64,000 nt of DNA from Palsa-459 sp035937595 (GTDB taxonomy: Bacteria > Actinomycetota > Acidimicrobiia > Acidimicrobiales > RAAP-2): positions 43,442 through 107,441 of the forward strand of contig DASZHS010000002.1 of NCBI GenBank assembly GCA_035937595.1, written 5' to 3'. The notes below the pieces were generated by a model. The model saw only the letters and a list, made by a program, of their open reading frames with translations. It ran no database searches and had not been told where the DNA came from. The position numbers were made by a program, and so were the translations under genes. Below are positions 39,726 through 48,436 of the stretch, in pieces. Position 1 is the first letter of the stretch, and every line of letters starts with the position of its first letter.

Positions 39726-39746
39726 GGTGCCTCCGGTCAGTTGTTG

Positions 39747-39757
39747 GAACACTGTTC
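39747..39757. promoter_or_regulatory. operator-like palindrome GAACACTGTTC
   Basis: GAACA-C-TGTTC is a perfect 5+1+5 inverted repeat in an AT-richer stretch, 22-32 bases upstream of the TetR start at 39725. A GTGTCAC direct repeat (39834 and 39842) lies further up. It is probably the TetR operator. Confidence 0.5.
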
Positions 39758-39917
39758 GATCTACTCGTATCGTGGTCTGTTGGAGATCCATTTTAGAATC
39801 GGGGATCTCAAGCGAGGGTTGAGGAACTCGAAGTGTCACAGTGTCACATTGGCCGGACTGCTTCAAGGCATCCCCCTCGCACCTGCGGCCGCCGGCGCAC
39901 GGATCGGCGAGGCCGGT

Positions 39918-40529
39918 CTAGGACGCGAGCCGCTCGAGCAGGAGCCAGGCGACCATCCCGAGGAGGGTGATCGCGGCACCGCGGTTGAAGCGGGCAACGG
40001 CGCGGCGCTCGCGGAGGTGCGGCGCCAACCTCGCGCCGCCGAGCCCCCAGAGCAGGGTGCAGGGCAGGTTGAGCAACGCCGACGCGGCGGCGACGACGAG
40101 GGCCGAGGCCCACCGGCTCGACGAGGCCGTGGTGACGAACAGCCCCGCCGTGCTGATCGACATCGAGATGGCCTTCGGGTTCACCCACTGGTACCCGATG
40201 GCGCCGACGAAGCCGTGCATGGGCGAGGCCACCCCCAGCTGGTCGGTCCGGAGGAGCCGTACGGCGAGCCAGACGAGGTACGCGAGTCCCGCGACGTAGA
40301 CGACGTCGAAGAACGCCGGGATGGATCGTACGATCGCGTCGAGGCCGACGGCGACGATGAGGATCTGCAGCGCCCAGCCGACCGCGACGCCACACGACGT
40401 GCGAACGGCCGCGGCGTTGCCACGCACCACGCCGACGTTCACGAGCATCAGGTTGTTCGGACCTGGGGTGACGGACGCCACCACGACGTAGACCCCGAAG
40501 GCGACGGGGTTTCGGATGAGCGGCGCCAC
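39918..40529 (-). CDS. LysE/RhtB-family amino acid exporter
   Basis: 203 residues from GTG 40529, typical LysE-family length. Six hydrophobic helices; the TM1 signature is VVVASVTPGPNNLMLVNVGV (the family's TPGPN), and the conserved second half has GAIGYQWVNPKAISMSIST (N-P-K-x). These transport amino acids or related small metabolites out of the cell by proton antiport. TACCTT, six bases upstream of the GTG, fits a leaderless start. The downstream TetR regulator could control it. No hint of the substrate. Confidence 0.92.
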   Translation of the reverse strand: MAPLIRNPVAFGVYVVVASVTPGPNNLMLVNVGVVRGNAAAVRTSCGVAVGWALQILIVAVGLDAIVRSIPAFFDVVYVAGLAYLVWLAVRLLRTDQLGVASPMHGFVGAIGYQWVNPKAISMSISTAGLFVTTASSSRWASALVVAAASALLNLPCTLLWGLGGARLAPHLRERRAVARFNRGAAITLLGMVAWLLLERLAS

Positions 40530-40535
40530 TCACGG

Positions 40536-40541
40536 AAGGTA
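40536..40541 (-). promoter_or_regulatory. -10-like hexamer TACCTT, leaderless start at 40529
   Basis: Minus-strand TACCTT ends six bases before GTG 40529; no ribosome binding site is present. Confidence 0.42.
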
Positions 40542-40665
40542 GCGGTGTGCTGGTGCACGCCGCTGCACCGACGGACGCCGACGTGGCGTGGCCGTCGAGG
40601 GGCACGGAGACCCGGCCACGGGTCGTCGCGCTGCGACTCCCCCGGTTCGGCGCTGGCCGTCGAGG

Positions 40666-41727
40666 TCAGCGCGATGCGGCGACGTGCGGCGCCGACGTCG
40701 GGAGGGCCGGCTCGATCGCCGCGACGGAGGGGTTCGCGCACACCGCCGGCCGCGGCCGGCTGAGCTCGGCGAGCGTCACGCAGATGGCGGCGGCGAGGAC
40801 GTCGGCGTTCCCGTCGATCGCCCGGGTCATCGCGCTGTTGGGCGCGGTGAGGTCCGCCGCGATCGTGCGCAGGCTCTGTCCGGCCAGGAGGGAGGGCGCG
40901 AAGCCGGGCCCCACCTGCACGAAGTGGCCACCGACGTCCAAGAAGGGGTAGCCGCCCGGGATCTTCGTGTACGGCGGGCGGTCGAGGGCACGGAACTGCG
41001 CGCCCGCCTGGGCGGAGTAGGGCTGGTCGGGTCGCCCGGTGGGGCCGTCGACCTCGGAGGCCTCGAGGACGACGGGTCCGCGATAGCGAGCGTGGCGCAG
41101 GTCGATCGTCGGGAACCCGCCGGTCTCGGTCGTCGTCGCCAGCCCGGTGAAGGTCCCGCCCAACGACTCGAGCGCGCTCACGACGACGAGGTTCTCCGCG
41201 GCGCACGGCGCGCACGTCCCGTTCCACCAGTACACGACGACGGGCGCCGCCGATCGGTCGGTGATGAAGGTCCGCGCGGTCGTCCGCAAGAGCAGGATCG
41301 GCTGGCCGCCCGAGCCGACCTGGCGCAGCACGACGCCGTCGGCGCTCGCCGAGGCGTAGGCCGTGAGCGGCGAGACCCCCGCGGGCAGCGTGGCAGAGGG
41401 GCCCGTTGTGGTCGTCGTCGAGGACGTGGTCGTCGCCGACGGCGAGGACGTCGGGGTGCTGCTCGGCGTGGTGACCTTGGTCTTCAGGTGCCCGAGCGCC
41501 ACGAGGCTCCCGACGACGAGCAGGACCAGCACGACGAGGATCACGACCGTGAACAAGACGAGGCGGCGAGGGCCGCCGGTCGACTTCGGGGGCGTGGTCA
41601 GCCCGGCCGCTTCCAGCGCCTCGCGCGCGATCTCCTTGGTCGTCTTCGGCGGGCCCGCGGGCGCCGCGCGGCCGGGTTCGGGCGAGTCCGCGGCGTCCGT
41701 TGGGACGCCGCCAGCTCCGTCGGGCAT
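40666..41727 (-). CDS. DUF929 thioredoxin-like membrane-anchored protein
   Basis: 353 residues from ATG 41727, with AAGGGGG upstream. One membrane helix near residues 55-78 (LVLFTVVILVVLVLLVVGSL) follows an N-terminal cytoplasmic part of ~50 residues. Then comes a Ser/Thr-rich linker and a globular domain with VVVYWWNGTCAPCAAENLVVV, the C-x2-C active site of thioredoxin-like DUF929 proteins. The rest has FPTIDLRHARYRGPVVLEAS and IPGGYPFLDVGGHF, the last being the cis-Pro region. It probably acts outside the membrane in thiol-disulfide exchange. No cognate partner in the window. Confidence 0.85.
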   Translation of the reverse strand: MPDGAGGVPTDAADSPEPGRAAPAGPPKTTKEIAREALEAAGLTTPPKSTGGPRRLVLFTVVILVVLVLLVVGSLVALGHLKTKVTTPSSTPTSSPSATTTSSTTTTTGPSATLPAGVSPLTAYASASADGVVLRQVGSGGQPILLLRTTARTFITDRSAAPVVVYWWNGTCAPCAAENLVVVSALESLGGTFTGLATTTETGGFPTIDLRHARYRGPVVLEASEVDGPTGRPDQPYSAQAGAQFRALDRPPYTKIPGGYPFLDVGGHFVQVGPGFAPSLLAGQSLRTIAADLTAPNSAMTRAIDGNADVLAAAICVTLAELSRPRPAVCANPSVAAIEPALPTSAPHVAASR

Positions 41728-41857
41728 CGAACCCCCTTCACACCCGCGTCGTTGCGCCCGCTCGATTGTGGCACGCAGGCCACACCTCGCTGGGTGACGG
41801 TTGACCGCGACGCGCGGCCGACGAGCGTCGCGTCGCGGGCGCGTGCGAGGCGCGTGG

Positions 41858-42247
41858 TCAGAGTCCGTGCTCGGCGAGCCACGTCGACGCCACGCGCTTC
41901 GGCGCTCTCGTGAGCCACGCGTCGGCGACCAGCTCGAACAGCTCGTCGCGCCCGATCTGCTTGAGGTGGGCGATCCGCAGCAGGATCGCCGGGTACCCGT
42001 TGAAGTGCGGTGTCGTGAAGTAGGGCGACGACGGGTCCGCGAGGAGCAGCTCCTTCGCCTCGAGGTCCGCCACGCGGAACATGAGCACGTCCGCGAGCCG
42101 CGCGCCGCGCGCGTCCACGGCGTCCTTGCGGTCCGACCGGTGGCAGCAGTACAGCTTGCCGTTCACGTGGTACGCCGGGCGACCGTCGGCGGCGCGCTCA
42201 CACGTCGTCATCGGCATCGCGAGGGCGAGTCGGTCGAGATCGCGCAT
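41858..42247 (-). CDS. MmcQ/YjbR-family protein (DUF419)
   Basis: 129 residues from ATG 42247. YjbR pattern: PAYHVNGKLYCCHRSDRKDAV (near 24-44, a Lys/Tyr strand), ADVLMFRVADLEAKELLLA, and FTTPHFNGYPAILLRIAHLK with the conserved Asn-Gly-Tyr and a DNA-contact-like helix, then DELFELVADAWLTRAPKR at the end. The fold is small alpha/beta with nucleic-acid-binding resemblance. Function unknown in the family. It is divergent from the cupin gene. Confidence 0.82.
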   Translation of the reverse strand: MRDLDRLALAMPMTTCERAADGRPAYHVNGKLYCCHRSDRKDAVDARGARLADVLMFRVADLEAKELLLADPSSPYFTTPHFNGYPAILLRIAHLKQIGRDELFELVADAWLTRAPKRVASTWLAEHGL

Positions 42248-42328
42248 CGTCGTGATGGTCGAACCCTAGGGCGCACGTCCGGGGCGGACCGCGTGGCTCG
42301 CTACGGTGGGCGCACGACGGAGGTGGGC

Positions 42329-42763
42329 GTGCAGCGGTTCGGCCGGGGTGAGGGCGCGCACGTCGAGGCGCGCGGGAGCGACATGTGGTTCAAGGCGACC
42401 GCCGCCTCGACGGGCGGGCGCTTCTCGCTCATGGAGCGCACGCTGCCGCCGGGCGGCCGGATGCCCCCGGCGCACCACCACGAGGGCAACGACGAGGCGT
42501 ACTACGTGCTCGAGGGCGACGTCGAGTTCCGGATCGGCCCCGACGTGCTGGGTGGCGGACCCGACACGTGCATCTTCGTCCCCGCCGGCGAGACCCACAC
42601 CTTCGGCAACACGAGCGACGCGCTCGCGAGGCTGCTCGTCCTGCACGCGCCGGCGCTCGACGGGTACTTCGTCGAGCTCGCCCGGCTCTGGTCTGCGGCG
42701 GCACCCCCCGACCAGGACCAGGAGCTCGAGCTCATGCGCCGCTACGGCATGGTCCCGGACTGA
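42329..42763 (+). CDS. cupin-domain protein
   Basis: 144 residues from GTG 42329, with GGAGG five bases upstream; an in-frame GTG six bases earlier is the alternative. Single-cupin motifs: motif 1 MPPAHHHEGNDEAYYVLEG with two or three metal-binding His and Glu, and motif 2 PAGETHTFGNTS with the last His. GDVEFRIGPDVLGGGPDT is the strand between. Members bind Mn, Fe or Ni and act as isomerases, dioxygenases or sugar-binding regulators. Function here is not assignable. It ends 13 bases before the convergent MMPL gene's stop. Confidence 0.83.
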   Translation: MQRFGRGEGAHVEARGSDMWFKATAASTGGRFSLMERTLPPGGRMPPAHHHEGNDEAYYVLEGDVEFRIGPDVLGGGPDTCIFVPAGETHTFGNTSDALARLLVLHAPALDGYFVELARLWSAAAPPDQDQELELMRRYGMVPD

Positions 42764-42776
42764 GGCGAGCGTCCGT

Positions 42777-44990
42777 TCAGGCGGGGACGGCGTCGGGCTC
42801 GGGGGCGACCAGCTCGTCGACAGGGACGCCGACGGTGTCGGGGTCGATGCCGAGCCGCGGCAGCGCGCGGTCGAGCGAGCTCGGGAACCACCAGTTCGAC
42901 CTGCCGAACAGGAACATGACCGCCGGGACGATCGCCATGCGGATGAGCACGGCGTCCATGAAGATCCCCGCGGCCAGCCCGAGGCCGAACTCCTTGATCA
43001 CGCGCTCACCGCCGAAGACGAACGACCCGAAGATGAGGATCATGATCAGCGCCGCTGCGGTGATCGTCTTGCCGGTCGCCGCGAGCCCGTTGCGCACCGC
43101 CATGCGGTTGTCGCCGGACCGGATCCACTCCTCATGGATGCGAGAGATGAGGAACACCTCGTAGTCCATGGAGAGCCCGAACAGGATCGAGAAGAGCATC
43201 ACCGGCAGGAACGCCTCGATCGGTCCCGCGCGGTTCACGCCCACGATCGAGCCGAACGTCCCGTTCTGGAACACGGTGACGAGCACGCCGAAGGCGGCAC
43301 CGATGGACAGGATGTTCATCACCGCGGCGGTGAGCGGGATGACGAGGCTTCGAAAGACGATGGCGAGCAGGAGGAACGAGAGCAGGACGACGAGGCCGAT
43401 GAACAGCGGCAGCTTGTTCGCGAGCACACGGGTGAAGTCCACGAAGATCGCCGTGGTCCCGCCGACGAGCACGGTCACACCGGTGCCCGCCACGGCCGCA
43501 GGAATCGTCCGGTTGCGGAGGTCGTCGATGAGGGTCGTGGTCGCCGCGTCCTGCGGGGCGGTCGTCGGGTAGACGTTGAGGAGCGTCACCGTTGCACCGC
43601 CCTTCGGTGGCAGGGTGATCGGGATGCCGACGCGTGCGACCCCGTGGTGCGCGGAGAAGACGCGCTCGAGGTCGGCCAACGCCGTTGGGTTCGCGCCGGT
43701 GTGGCTGACCACAACGACCTGCAGCGGGCCGTTGTACCCCGGTCCGAAGCCTCTGGCGAGCATGTCGTAGGCGACCCTGGTGGTCGTGCCCGCGGGGTCG
43801 TTCCCGGCGTCAGAGGACCCCAGCCGCATGGAGAAGAACGGCAGCGCCACGAGCACGACGATGACGAGCGCCCCGATCGCGGCGAGGAGGGGCCGACGCG
43901 ACTCGAACGCCGCCCACCTCGGCCAGAAGCCCTTCGAGCCGGTGCCGACGACCCTCGGTCCCTCACGGGTGAGCCGGCGCCGCTGGTGCCGGCTCAGCAC
44001 CTTCGGCCCGATGAAGCCGAGCATGGCCGGCAGCAGGGTGAGGGCCGCCAGCATCGTGAAGGCGACCCCGATCGAGGCCGACACCGCGAGGCCGTAGAGG
44101 AACGAGACGCCGAGCGCGAACATCCCGAGCAGGGCGATGCACACGATGATGCCCGCGAACAGGACGGCGCGTCCGGACGTGTTGACGGCGTTGATGACCG
44201 ACGTCTCGGTGTCCGAGCCCGCGATGAGCCCCTGGCGATGTCGGCTGACGATGAAGAGCGCGTAGTCGATCCCGACGCCGAGCCCGATCAAGAGCACGAG
44301 CTGGGGGGAGAACTCCGGCATCTTGATGACGTTGCTCAGGGCGCCGATGACCCCGATGGCCGTGCCGAGCGAGGCGAGGGCGGACACGAGCGGCAGCGCC
44401 ATGGCGGAGAGCGAGCCGAACACCAAGAGGAGCACGAACCCTGCCAGCACGATGCCCGGCAGGGTGCCGCCGATCGACGGCGGGATCGCCTTCTCGGCGA
44501 CCTGTCCCGCGACGGCGACGACCAGGTTCGGCCCGTCCGCAGACTGTGCCACCCGCACGAACTGCTGCGCCTCCTTGGTGGACACGCCCTGGCCGAGGAC
44601 GTCGAAGTAGACCGCTGCGTACGCGATTCTCCGGTCCGCCGAGACCTGGGCGCTCCCTTCGGGCGAGTAGGGCGACACGATCTTCGTGACGTGCGGGAGC
44701 CCGTGGATGCGCGTGAGCATCGAGGTCACGCGCGCCCTGACGACGGCATCGTCGACCGTGACGCCGGGGGAGGTCTGCACGACGACGCGCTCGATGTCGC
44801 CGGAGAGCTTCGGTGAGACACGCTGGAGGACGGCGAGCGCGTGCGTCGACTCGGTGTTCGGGAGCGTGAAGCTGTTCGAGTAGTTGGTGCCGGTCGCCTT
44901 GGACAGGAACGTCGCGCCCACGAGCGCGATGGCCCACAGGAGCAGGACGAGGCGGCGGTGCCGATAGCACCATGTGGCGAGGCGTCGCAT
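42777..44990 (-). CDS. MMPL-family RND transporter
   Basis: 737 residues from ATG 44990 (CAGGAG upstream); the long open frame above it is a shadow. About 12 membrane helices in two similar halves, each half starting with one helix and a large extracytoplasmic domain. The MMPL hydrophilic helix signatures are GLGVGIDYALFIVSRHRQGL in the first half and ILFGLSMDYEVFLISRIHEE in the second, each with the Asp-Tyr pair that carries protons. MMPL transporters export lipids, lipoglycans or drugs across the cytoplasmic membrane by proton antiport. The nearest gene, a methyltransferase, is 139 bases upstream; no lipid-biosynthesis gene is adjacent. Confidence 0.92.
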   Translation of the reverse strand: MRRLATWCYRHRRLVLLLWAIALVGATFLSKATGTNYSNSFTLPNTESTHALAVLQRVSPKLSGDIERVVVQTSPGVTVDDAVVRARVTSMLTRIHGLPHVTKIVSPYSPEGSAQVSADRRIAYAAVYFDVLGQGVSTKEAQQFVRVAQSADGPNLVVAVAGQVAEKAIPPSIGGTLPGIVLAGFVLLLVFGSLSAMALPLVSALASLGTAIGVIGALSNVIKMPEFSPQLVLLIGLGVGIDYALFIVSRHRQGLIAGSDTETSVINAVNTSGRAVLFAGIIVCIALLGMFALGVSFLYGLAVSASIGVAFTMLAALTLLPAMLGFIGPKVLSRHQRRRLTREGPRVVGTGSKGFWPRWAAFESRRPLLAAIGALVIVVLVALPFFSMRLGSSDAGNDPAGTTTRVAYDMLARGFGPGYNGPLQVVVVSHTGANPTALADLERVFSAHHGVARVGIPITLPPKGGATVTLLNVYPTTAPQDAATTTLIDDLRNRTIPAAVAGTGVTVLVGGTTAIFVDFTRVLANKLPLFIGLVVLLSFLLLAIVFRSLVIPLTAAVMNILSIGAAFGVLVTVFQNGTFGSIVGVNRAGPIEAFLPVMLFSILFGLSMDYEVFLISRIHEEWIRSGDNRMAVRNGLAATGKTITAAALIMILIFGSFVFGGERVIKEFGLGLAAGIFMDAVLIRMAIVPAVMFLFGRSNWWFPSSLDRALPRLGIDPDTVGVPVDELVAPEPDAVPA

Positions 44991-45129
44991 GCGGGGGTGG
45001 CTCCTGGGGACGATGAGCGGAGCCGACGAGTCTATTTCGGCGCGGCGATCGCCCTGTGACGAGTCCGGGCCGCAGAGTGACCCGAAGCCAACACGGCCCC
45101 AACGTGCGAACGCTCGGGAGCCGGGCTCG

Positions 45130-45825
45130 CTAGGTGTGCGCTCCGCTCCCGTCCCCGACGAATCGGAACAGCCGCTCCGGCACCGCGGCCTCGACGGCGC
45201 GGGCCGCACGTCGATGGCACCCGACGGAGGCGAGCGACCCCTCCACGGCGTCGAAGGACACCTCGTCGAATCCGGCCTCGTCGAGCCAGCGCCGGATCTG
45301 CGGTGTCTGGTCAGGCGGACGGCGGTGCCGGGTCCAGACGACGCGGCCGCCGGTCGCCACGACGGCGCCGAAGGCGCGCAGGGACGCCTCGAGGTCGGCG
45401 GCGGAGACGTTGCCGAAGACGCCGCACGCCACGAGAAGGCCCAGCGGGCGCGCCGCCTCGTACCACGACGCAAGGCCCGCGTCGCCCACGACGCAGCGCA
45501 CCTGGTGGAGCCCGAGTGCGTCAGCGGTGGACCGGGCCCTTCGGACGAGCTCGCGATCCAGGTCCACCAAGGTGGCGTGGACGTCGACCGCCCGGGCGTG
45601 GTGCTCGAGGACGCCGAGCACGTCCCGTCCGTCGCCGGCACAGAGGCTGAGCAGTCGGACCGAGCCATCCGGGGACGCGTCGAGCGCGTCGATCAAGGCC
45701 CGCTGGACGAGGACGAGTCGTCGGCTGACGACCGAGTGCGGGTCGTCGTAGCGGCGGTGCCACGCCACCCAGTCGGTCACACTGGAGGAGGTTGGGTCGT
45801 CGTCGGCGATGCGGCATCCTGCCAT
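45130..45825 (-). CDS. SAM-dependent class I methyltransferase
   Basis: 231 residues from ATG 45825. The Rossmann-like fold shows motif I RLLSLCAGDGRDVLGVLE, motif II VHATLVDLDRELVRRARST (acidic end of strand 2, Asp88), and ASWYEAARPLGLLVACGVFGNVSA (post-II and motif III). GGRVVWTRHRRPPD is at strand 5. This set is diagnostic of class I SAM methyltransferases; the target (small molecule or protein) is not evident. It is on the minus strand, upstream of the MMPL transporter, with a 139-base gap, and could be transcribed with it. Confidence 0.85.
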   Translation of the reverse strand: MAGCRIADDDPTSSSVTDWVAWHRRYDDPHSVVSRRLVLVQRALIDALDASPDGSVRLLSLCAGDGRDVLGVLEHHARAVDVHATLVDLDRELVRRARSTADALGLHQVRCVVGDAGLASWYEAARPLGLLVACGVFGNVSAADLEASLRAFGAVVATGGRVVWTRHRRPPDQTPQIRRWLDEAGFDEVSFDAVEGSLASVGCHRRAARAVEAAVPERLFRFVGDGSGAHT

Positions 45826-45949
45826 CGACGCACACGGTTGGCCTCACGTGCCGAGGTGTGCGCAGCCCGAGCGCGAGCTCGAGGGCGTGCGGGGGTCGTG
45901 AGCGTCGCGCGCGTCGACGCGCGCTGCTCAAGCCGCCGGGTCGCGCCGT

Positions 45950-46150
45950 CTACAGGATGGGTCGGTTGTACGCCCCGCACTCGCAGCGGAAGACGACCTC
46001 GGCGACGCGGTGCGGCTCGACGCCTTCGAGGAGCAGCTCCCCGCAGTGCCCGCACCACAGCCGAGCGTGACCCGAGCCGCGCAGGCACGGGCCGTGCTCG
46101 ATGCGGTTGAGCACCGGGGAGTCTTGGAGATCTTGGTCCGACACGACCAT
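45950..46150 (-). CDS. small zinc-ribbon-like protein
   Basis: 66 residues from ATG 46150 (an ATG at 46153 would add one Met). Four of its five cysteines are arranged as C-x2-C and C-x-C in RLWCGHCGELLLEGV and VVFRCECGAYNRPIL; this can bind one zinc and fits a zinc-ribbon fold. The first part is Gly/Arg-rich. No Shine-Dalgarno is visible. It is too short to assign a role; a transcription-related or chaperone-like factor is conceivable. Confidence 0.6.
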   Translation of the reverse strand: MVVSDQDLQDSPVLNRIEHGPCLRGSGHARLWCGHCGELLLEGVEPHRVAEVVFRCECGAYNRPIL

Positions 46151-46247
46151 CATTGCGGCCACCGATAGCAAGGCTAGAAGCGCCACTCCGTCGAGACGTG
46201 GATGGTGCGACACGCCCTCGGCCGCCGCGATCGTTCGGGCGGCGGTC

Positions 46248-46760
46248 CTATCCGCCCTTGTAGCCCTCCGGGGGACCCTCCTGAGGGCCAAGCGTGGGTT
46301 CGAACGCCGCCGTGTACCTCTCGAACCGAGCTCGCCAGGAGTCCGATGGCGTCGAGATCGCCTGGAGGTGGTCCAAGCAGTCCTCCCAACCCGCTGCGTT
46401 CCTCGCCGCGTGCGGCCGCTCGAGGAGGTCGACGAGGACCAGCAACGTGCCACCGTCGTGTTCGTGCAACTCGAATCGCAACGTCTCGTCGCCCCACGTG
46501 TAGGCGAGCGCGTGCGGCTCGTCGACGTGGAGTATCTCGCCGACGAGCGTCATGTCGATGACGTGAGCGGGGAACGGGAACTCGAGCTTCGCACCGACGC
46601 GCCAGACGCCACCGTCGATGACGATGCGGCACGGGAACCAACGAGCCAGCTCGTCCGGTTCGGTGAGCGCTCGCCATACGACGGCCGGTGGGTCGGCGAG
46701 CGTGCGTTCCAGCCGGACCGCGGCTCGGTCACCGTCCGCCTCGATCGTGGCATCGGTCAC
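46248..46760 (-). CDS. SRPBCC/AHSA1-family protein
   Basis: 170 residues from GTG 46760, with AGGAGG six bases upstream; it overlaps the ArsR stop by four bases (GTGA). AHSA1-like pattern: VRLERTLADPPAVVWRALTE (strand then the W-x-A-L-T helix), ELARWFPCRIVIDGG, and the last-strand/helix region GWEDCLDHLQAISTPS. These bind hydrophobic ligands or work as small-molecule responsive factors and commonly pair with ArsR-type repressors in actinobacteria, as here. The ligand is unknown. Confidence 0.88.
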   Translation of the reverse strand: MTDATIEADGDRAAVRLERTLADPPAVVWRALTEPDELARWFPCRIVIDGGVWRVGAKLEFPFPAHVIDMTLVGEILHVDEPHALAYTWGDETLRFELHEHDGGTLLVLVDLLERPHAARNAAGWEDCLDHLQAISTPSDSWRARFERYTAAFEPTLGPQEGPPEGYKGG

Positions 46761-47074
46761 GTCGTCCTCCTCTCGTCGAGGTGCGCCTCGAGCTGGTCCA
46801 GTCGTGCCGTCCACAAGCTGCGGTAGGTCGACAGCCACGCGTCGAGCTCCTCGAGCGGCTCGAGACGGAGCCGGTAGACCCGACGCTGCCCGTCGCGCGT
46901 CGCCTCGACGAGCCCGGCCTCGCGCAGCACGCGGAGGTGCCGCGAGACGCCTGGCTGGCTCTGGTCGAGGTTGGCCACGAGCTCGCCGACCGGTCGCTCT
47001 CGTTCCCGCAGCAGGTCCAGGATCGCCTGACGACTTGGGTCGGCGAGGACGTGCAGGGTCGTCGCGGTGGACAC
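46757..47074 (-). CDS. ArsR-family winged-helix regulator
   Basis: 105 residues from GTG 47074. The winged helix spans about residues 8-75: VLADPSRQAILDLLRERERP, then recognition helix DQSQPGVSRHLRVLREAGL and wing VEATRDGQRRVYRL. There are no cysteine pairs of the metal-sensing type, so it is more like the non-metal ArsR subgroup that pairs with AHSA1 proteins. An AT-rich inverted repeat lies just upstream and would be the operator. The downstream SRPBCC gene overlaps by four bases, so both are made from one mRNA and likely self-repressed. Confidence 0.9.
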   Translation of the reverse strand: MSTATTLHVLADPSRQAILDLLRERERPVGELVANLDQSQPGVSRHLRVLREAGLVEATRDGQRRVYRLRLEPLEELDAWLSTYRSLWTARLDQLEAHLDERRTT

Positions 47075-47079
47075 CCTTC

Positions 47080-47101
47080 TATATTAGCCACGAGTTATAT
47101 A
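47080..47101. promoter_or_regulatory. AT-rich inverted repeat, likely ArsR operator
   Basis: TATATTA and TTATATA (6 of 7 positions complementary) flank the 8-base spacer GCCACGAG. The site lies 6-27 bases upstream of the ArsR GTG on the minus strand and stands out from the GC-rich background. It probably covers the -10 region, so binding would block transcription. Confidence 0.55.
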
Positions 47102-47135
47102 AGTCACAAGGCAAGTACCGGTCGGCGCGCGAGGG

Positions 47136-48326
47136 TCAGGGTTGGCCCGCCGCGCTCGCCGCCCGGAGCAGGCAGGGCACGACGTCGTCTCGGTGGTAGA
47201 TCTGCTCGGACGCCTCGATCCGGTCCAGGAACCCCTGGTAGACGACGGCGTCGCCGAGGGCCGCGAGCGGTCGGATCAGCGGCCACGCTCGATGCGGATC
47301 GCTCCCGGGCACCGCGGCGCGCCACGCCTCGAGCCAATGGGCGAGCAGCGCGTCGCGGTGGAGGGTCCGGGGTCGCTCGAGCACCGCGACGTCGAGGAGC
47401 GGGTTCCCTACCCGCGCGTCGCCCCAGTCGTACCAGATCCCTCCCCCTGTCCCGGGGCCGACTCTGGCGTTGCCGCCGTGCGCATCGCCGTGCACGAGGA
47501 CGTCGGGGAGCCCGCACGCCTCGATCGCCGCGACGCGGGCGTCAGCGGTGTCGAGCAGGGCGCCCAGCTCGGCGTTGCGAGGGAGCCGTCGCGTCACGAC
47601 GTCGGACGCCGCTGCCACCAGGCTGGCCCATCGACGATCCGGCACGCCGAGGCCGAGCAGCTCGTTCGTCGTGGCCACCGTCGCGAGCTGCAGCGCCACG
47701 AGCTCGTCGATGAGGACGCGATGCTGGTCGAGGGTCGCGTCATAGCCGTCCTCGCCGGGGAGCGACTCGAGCAGCTCGCGATGGCCGCGCGCCGCGATCA
47801 GTCGAGGGACTCGATGGCCGTCGAGCCACGCGAGGATCCCAGCCTCGTGACGAAAGAACGACGGCACGCACTTCAGCCAGACGTCGCCCTCGGTCGTCGG
47901 GATCGACCAGATCGCCGACAGGTTCCAAGTCCGATGCTGCGTGGGATCCCCGGTGCGCTCGACCTGCGTGCACGCCCACGCAAGGTCCGCGGCCGGGCCA
48001 CCCGGCATCGCCCAGGGCGCTCGGAGCGGGTCGTCGTGGAGCGACCCGTGCCAGGGTCGGATCGGCCAAGGCTCGGTGGCCCGGGAAGCAAGCTCCTCCG
48101 GCAGCCGCTCCACGAGGTACGTGACCTGTCCGCCACAGACCGCGCCGGGCATCGGGGTGGCCTCGAGCAGGCGCAGGACCGCGAGCCCCGGGTACGTCGC
48201 GACGATCGGCTCGACGTCCTGCCACCACGGCGTCGACACCTCGAACGGCTCCAGCTGCCCGTCGACGCCGTCCCCCTCGACCACGACGAGGGTGACGGTC
48301 CTGCCACCGGTGGGTCCGTGCGGCAC
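47136..48326 (-). CDS. APH-fold phosphotransferase, long form
   Basis: 396 residues from GTG 48326. The C-terminal kinase domain has LPDVLVHGDAHGGNARVGPG (Brenner motif, HGDxHxxN) and GIWYDWGDARVGNPLLDVA (metal-binding D). A ~150-residue N-terminal domain (YPGLAVLRLLEATPMPGAV, ERLPEELASRATEPWPIRPW) precedes it; similar fused N-domains occur in actinobacterial 'aminoglycoside phosphotransferase' homologs of unknown substrate. A TACCGT hexamer seven bases upstream of the GTG fits a leaderless start. The gene stands alone, with the ArsR pair behind it. Confidence 0.85.
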   Translation of the reverse strand: MPHGPTGGRTVTLVVVEGDGVDGQLEPFEVSTPWWQDVEPIVATYPGLAVLRLLEATPMPGAVCGGQVTYLVERLPEELASRATEPWPIRPWHGSLHDDPLRAPWAMPGGPAADLAWACTQVERTGDPTQHRTWNLSAIWSIPTTEGDVWLKCVPSFFRHEAGILAWLDGHRVPRLIAARGHRELLESLPGEDGYDATLDQHRVLIDELVALQLATVATTNELLGLGVPDRRWASLVAAASDVVTRRLPRNAELGALLDTADARVAAIEACGLPDVLVHGDAHGGNARVGPGTGGGIWYDWGDARVGNPLLDVAVLERPRTLHRDALLAHWLEAWRAAVPGSDPHRAWPLIRPLAALGDAVVYQGFLDRIEASEQIYHRDDVVPCLLRAASAAGQP

Positions 48327-48333
48327 GGCGTCG

Positions 48334-48339
48334 ACGGTA
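48334..48339 (-). promoter_or_regulatory. -10-like hexamer TACCGT, leaderless start at 48326
   Basis: Minus-strand TACCGT ends seven bases before GTG 48326. No Shine-Dalgarno sequence is present. Confidence 0.4.
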
Positions 48340-48436
48340 CCGCTCTCCTCGGTCGGAGGTCCTCACGGTCTGACGTGATCGTGCCCTGCGACCACGCCGG
48401 TGCCACGGCGTCGACGCGACGACGCGACGACTCAAC

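Noticed and set aside
39726..39866. Longer start for the TetR protein (ATG 39791 or 39866)
   Set aside because: The palindrome at 39747-39757 and the AT-rich promoter region would fall inside the coding part; GGAGG fits GTG 39725.
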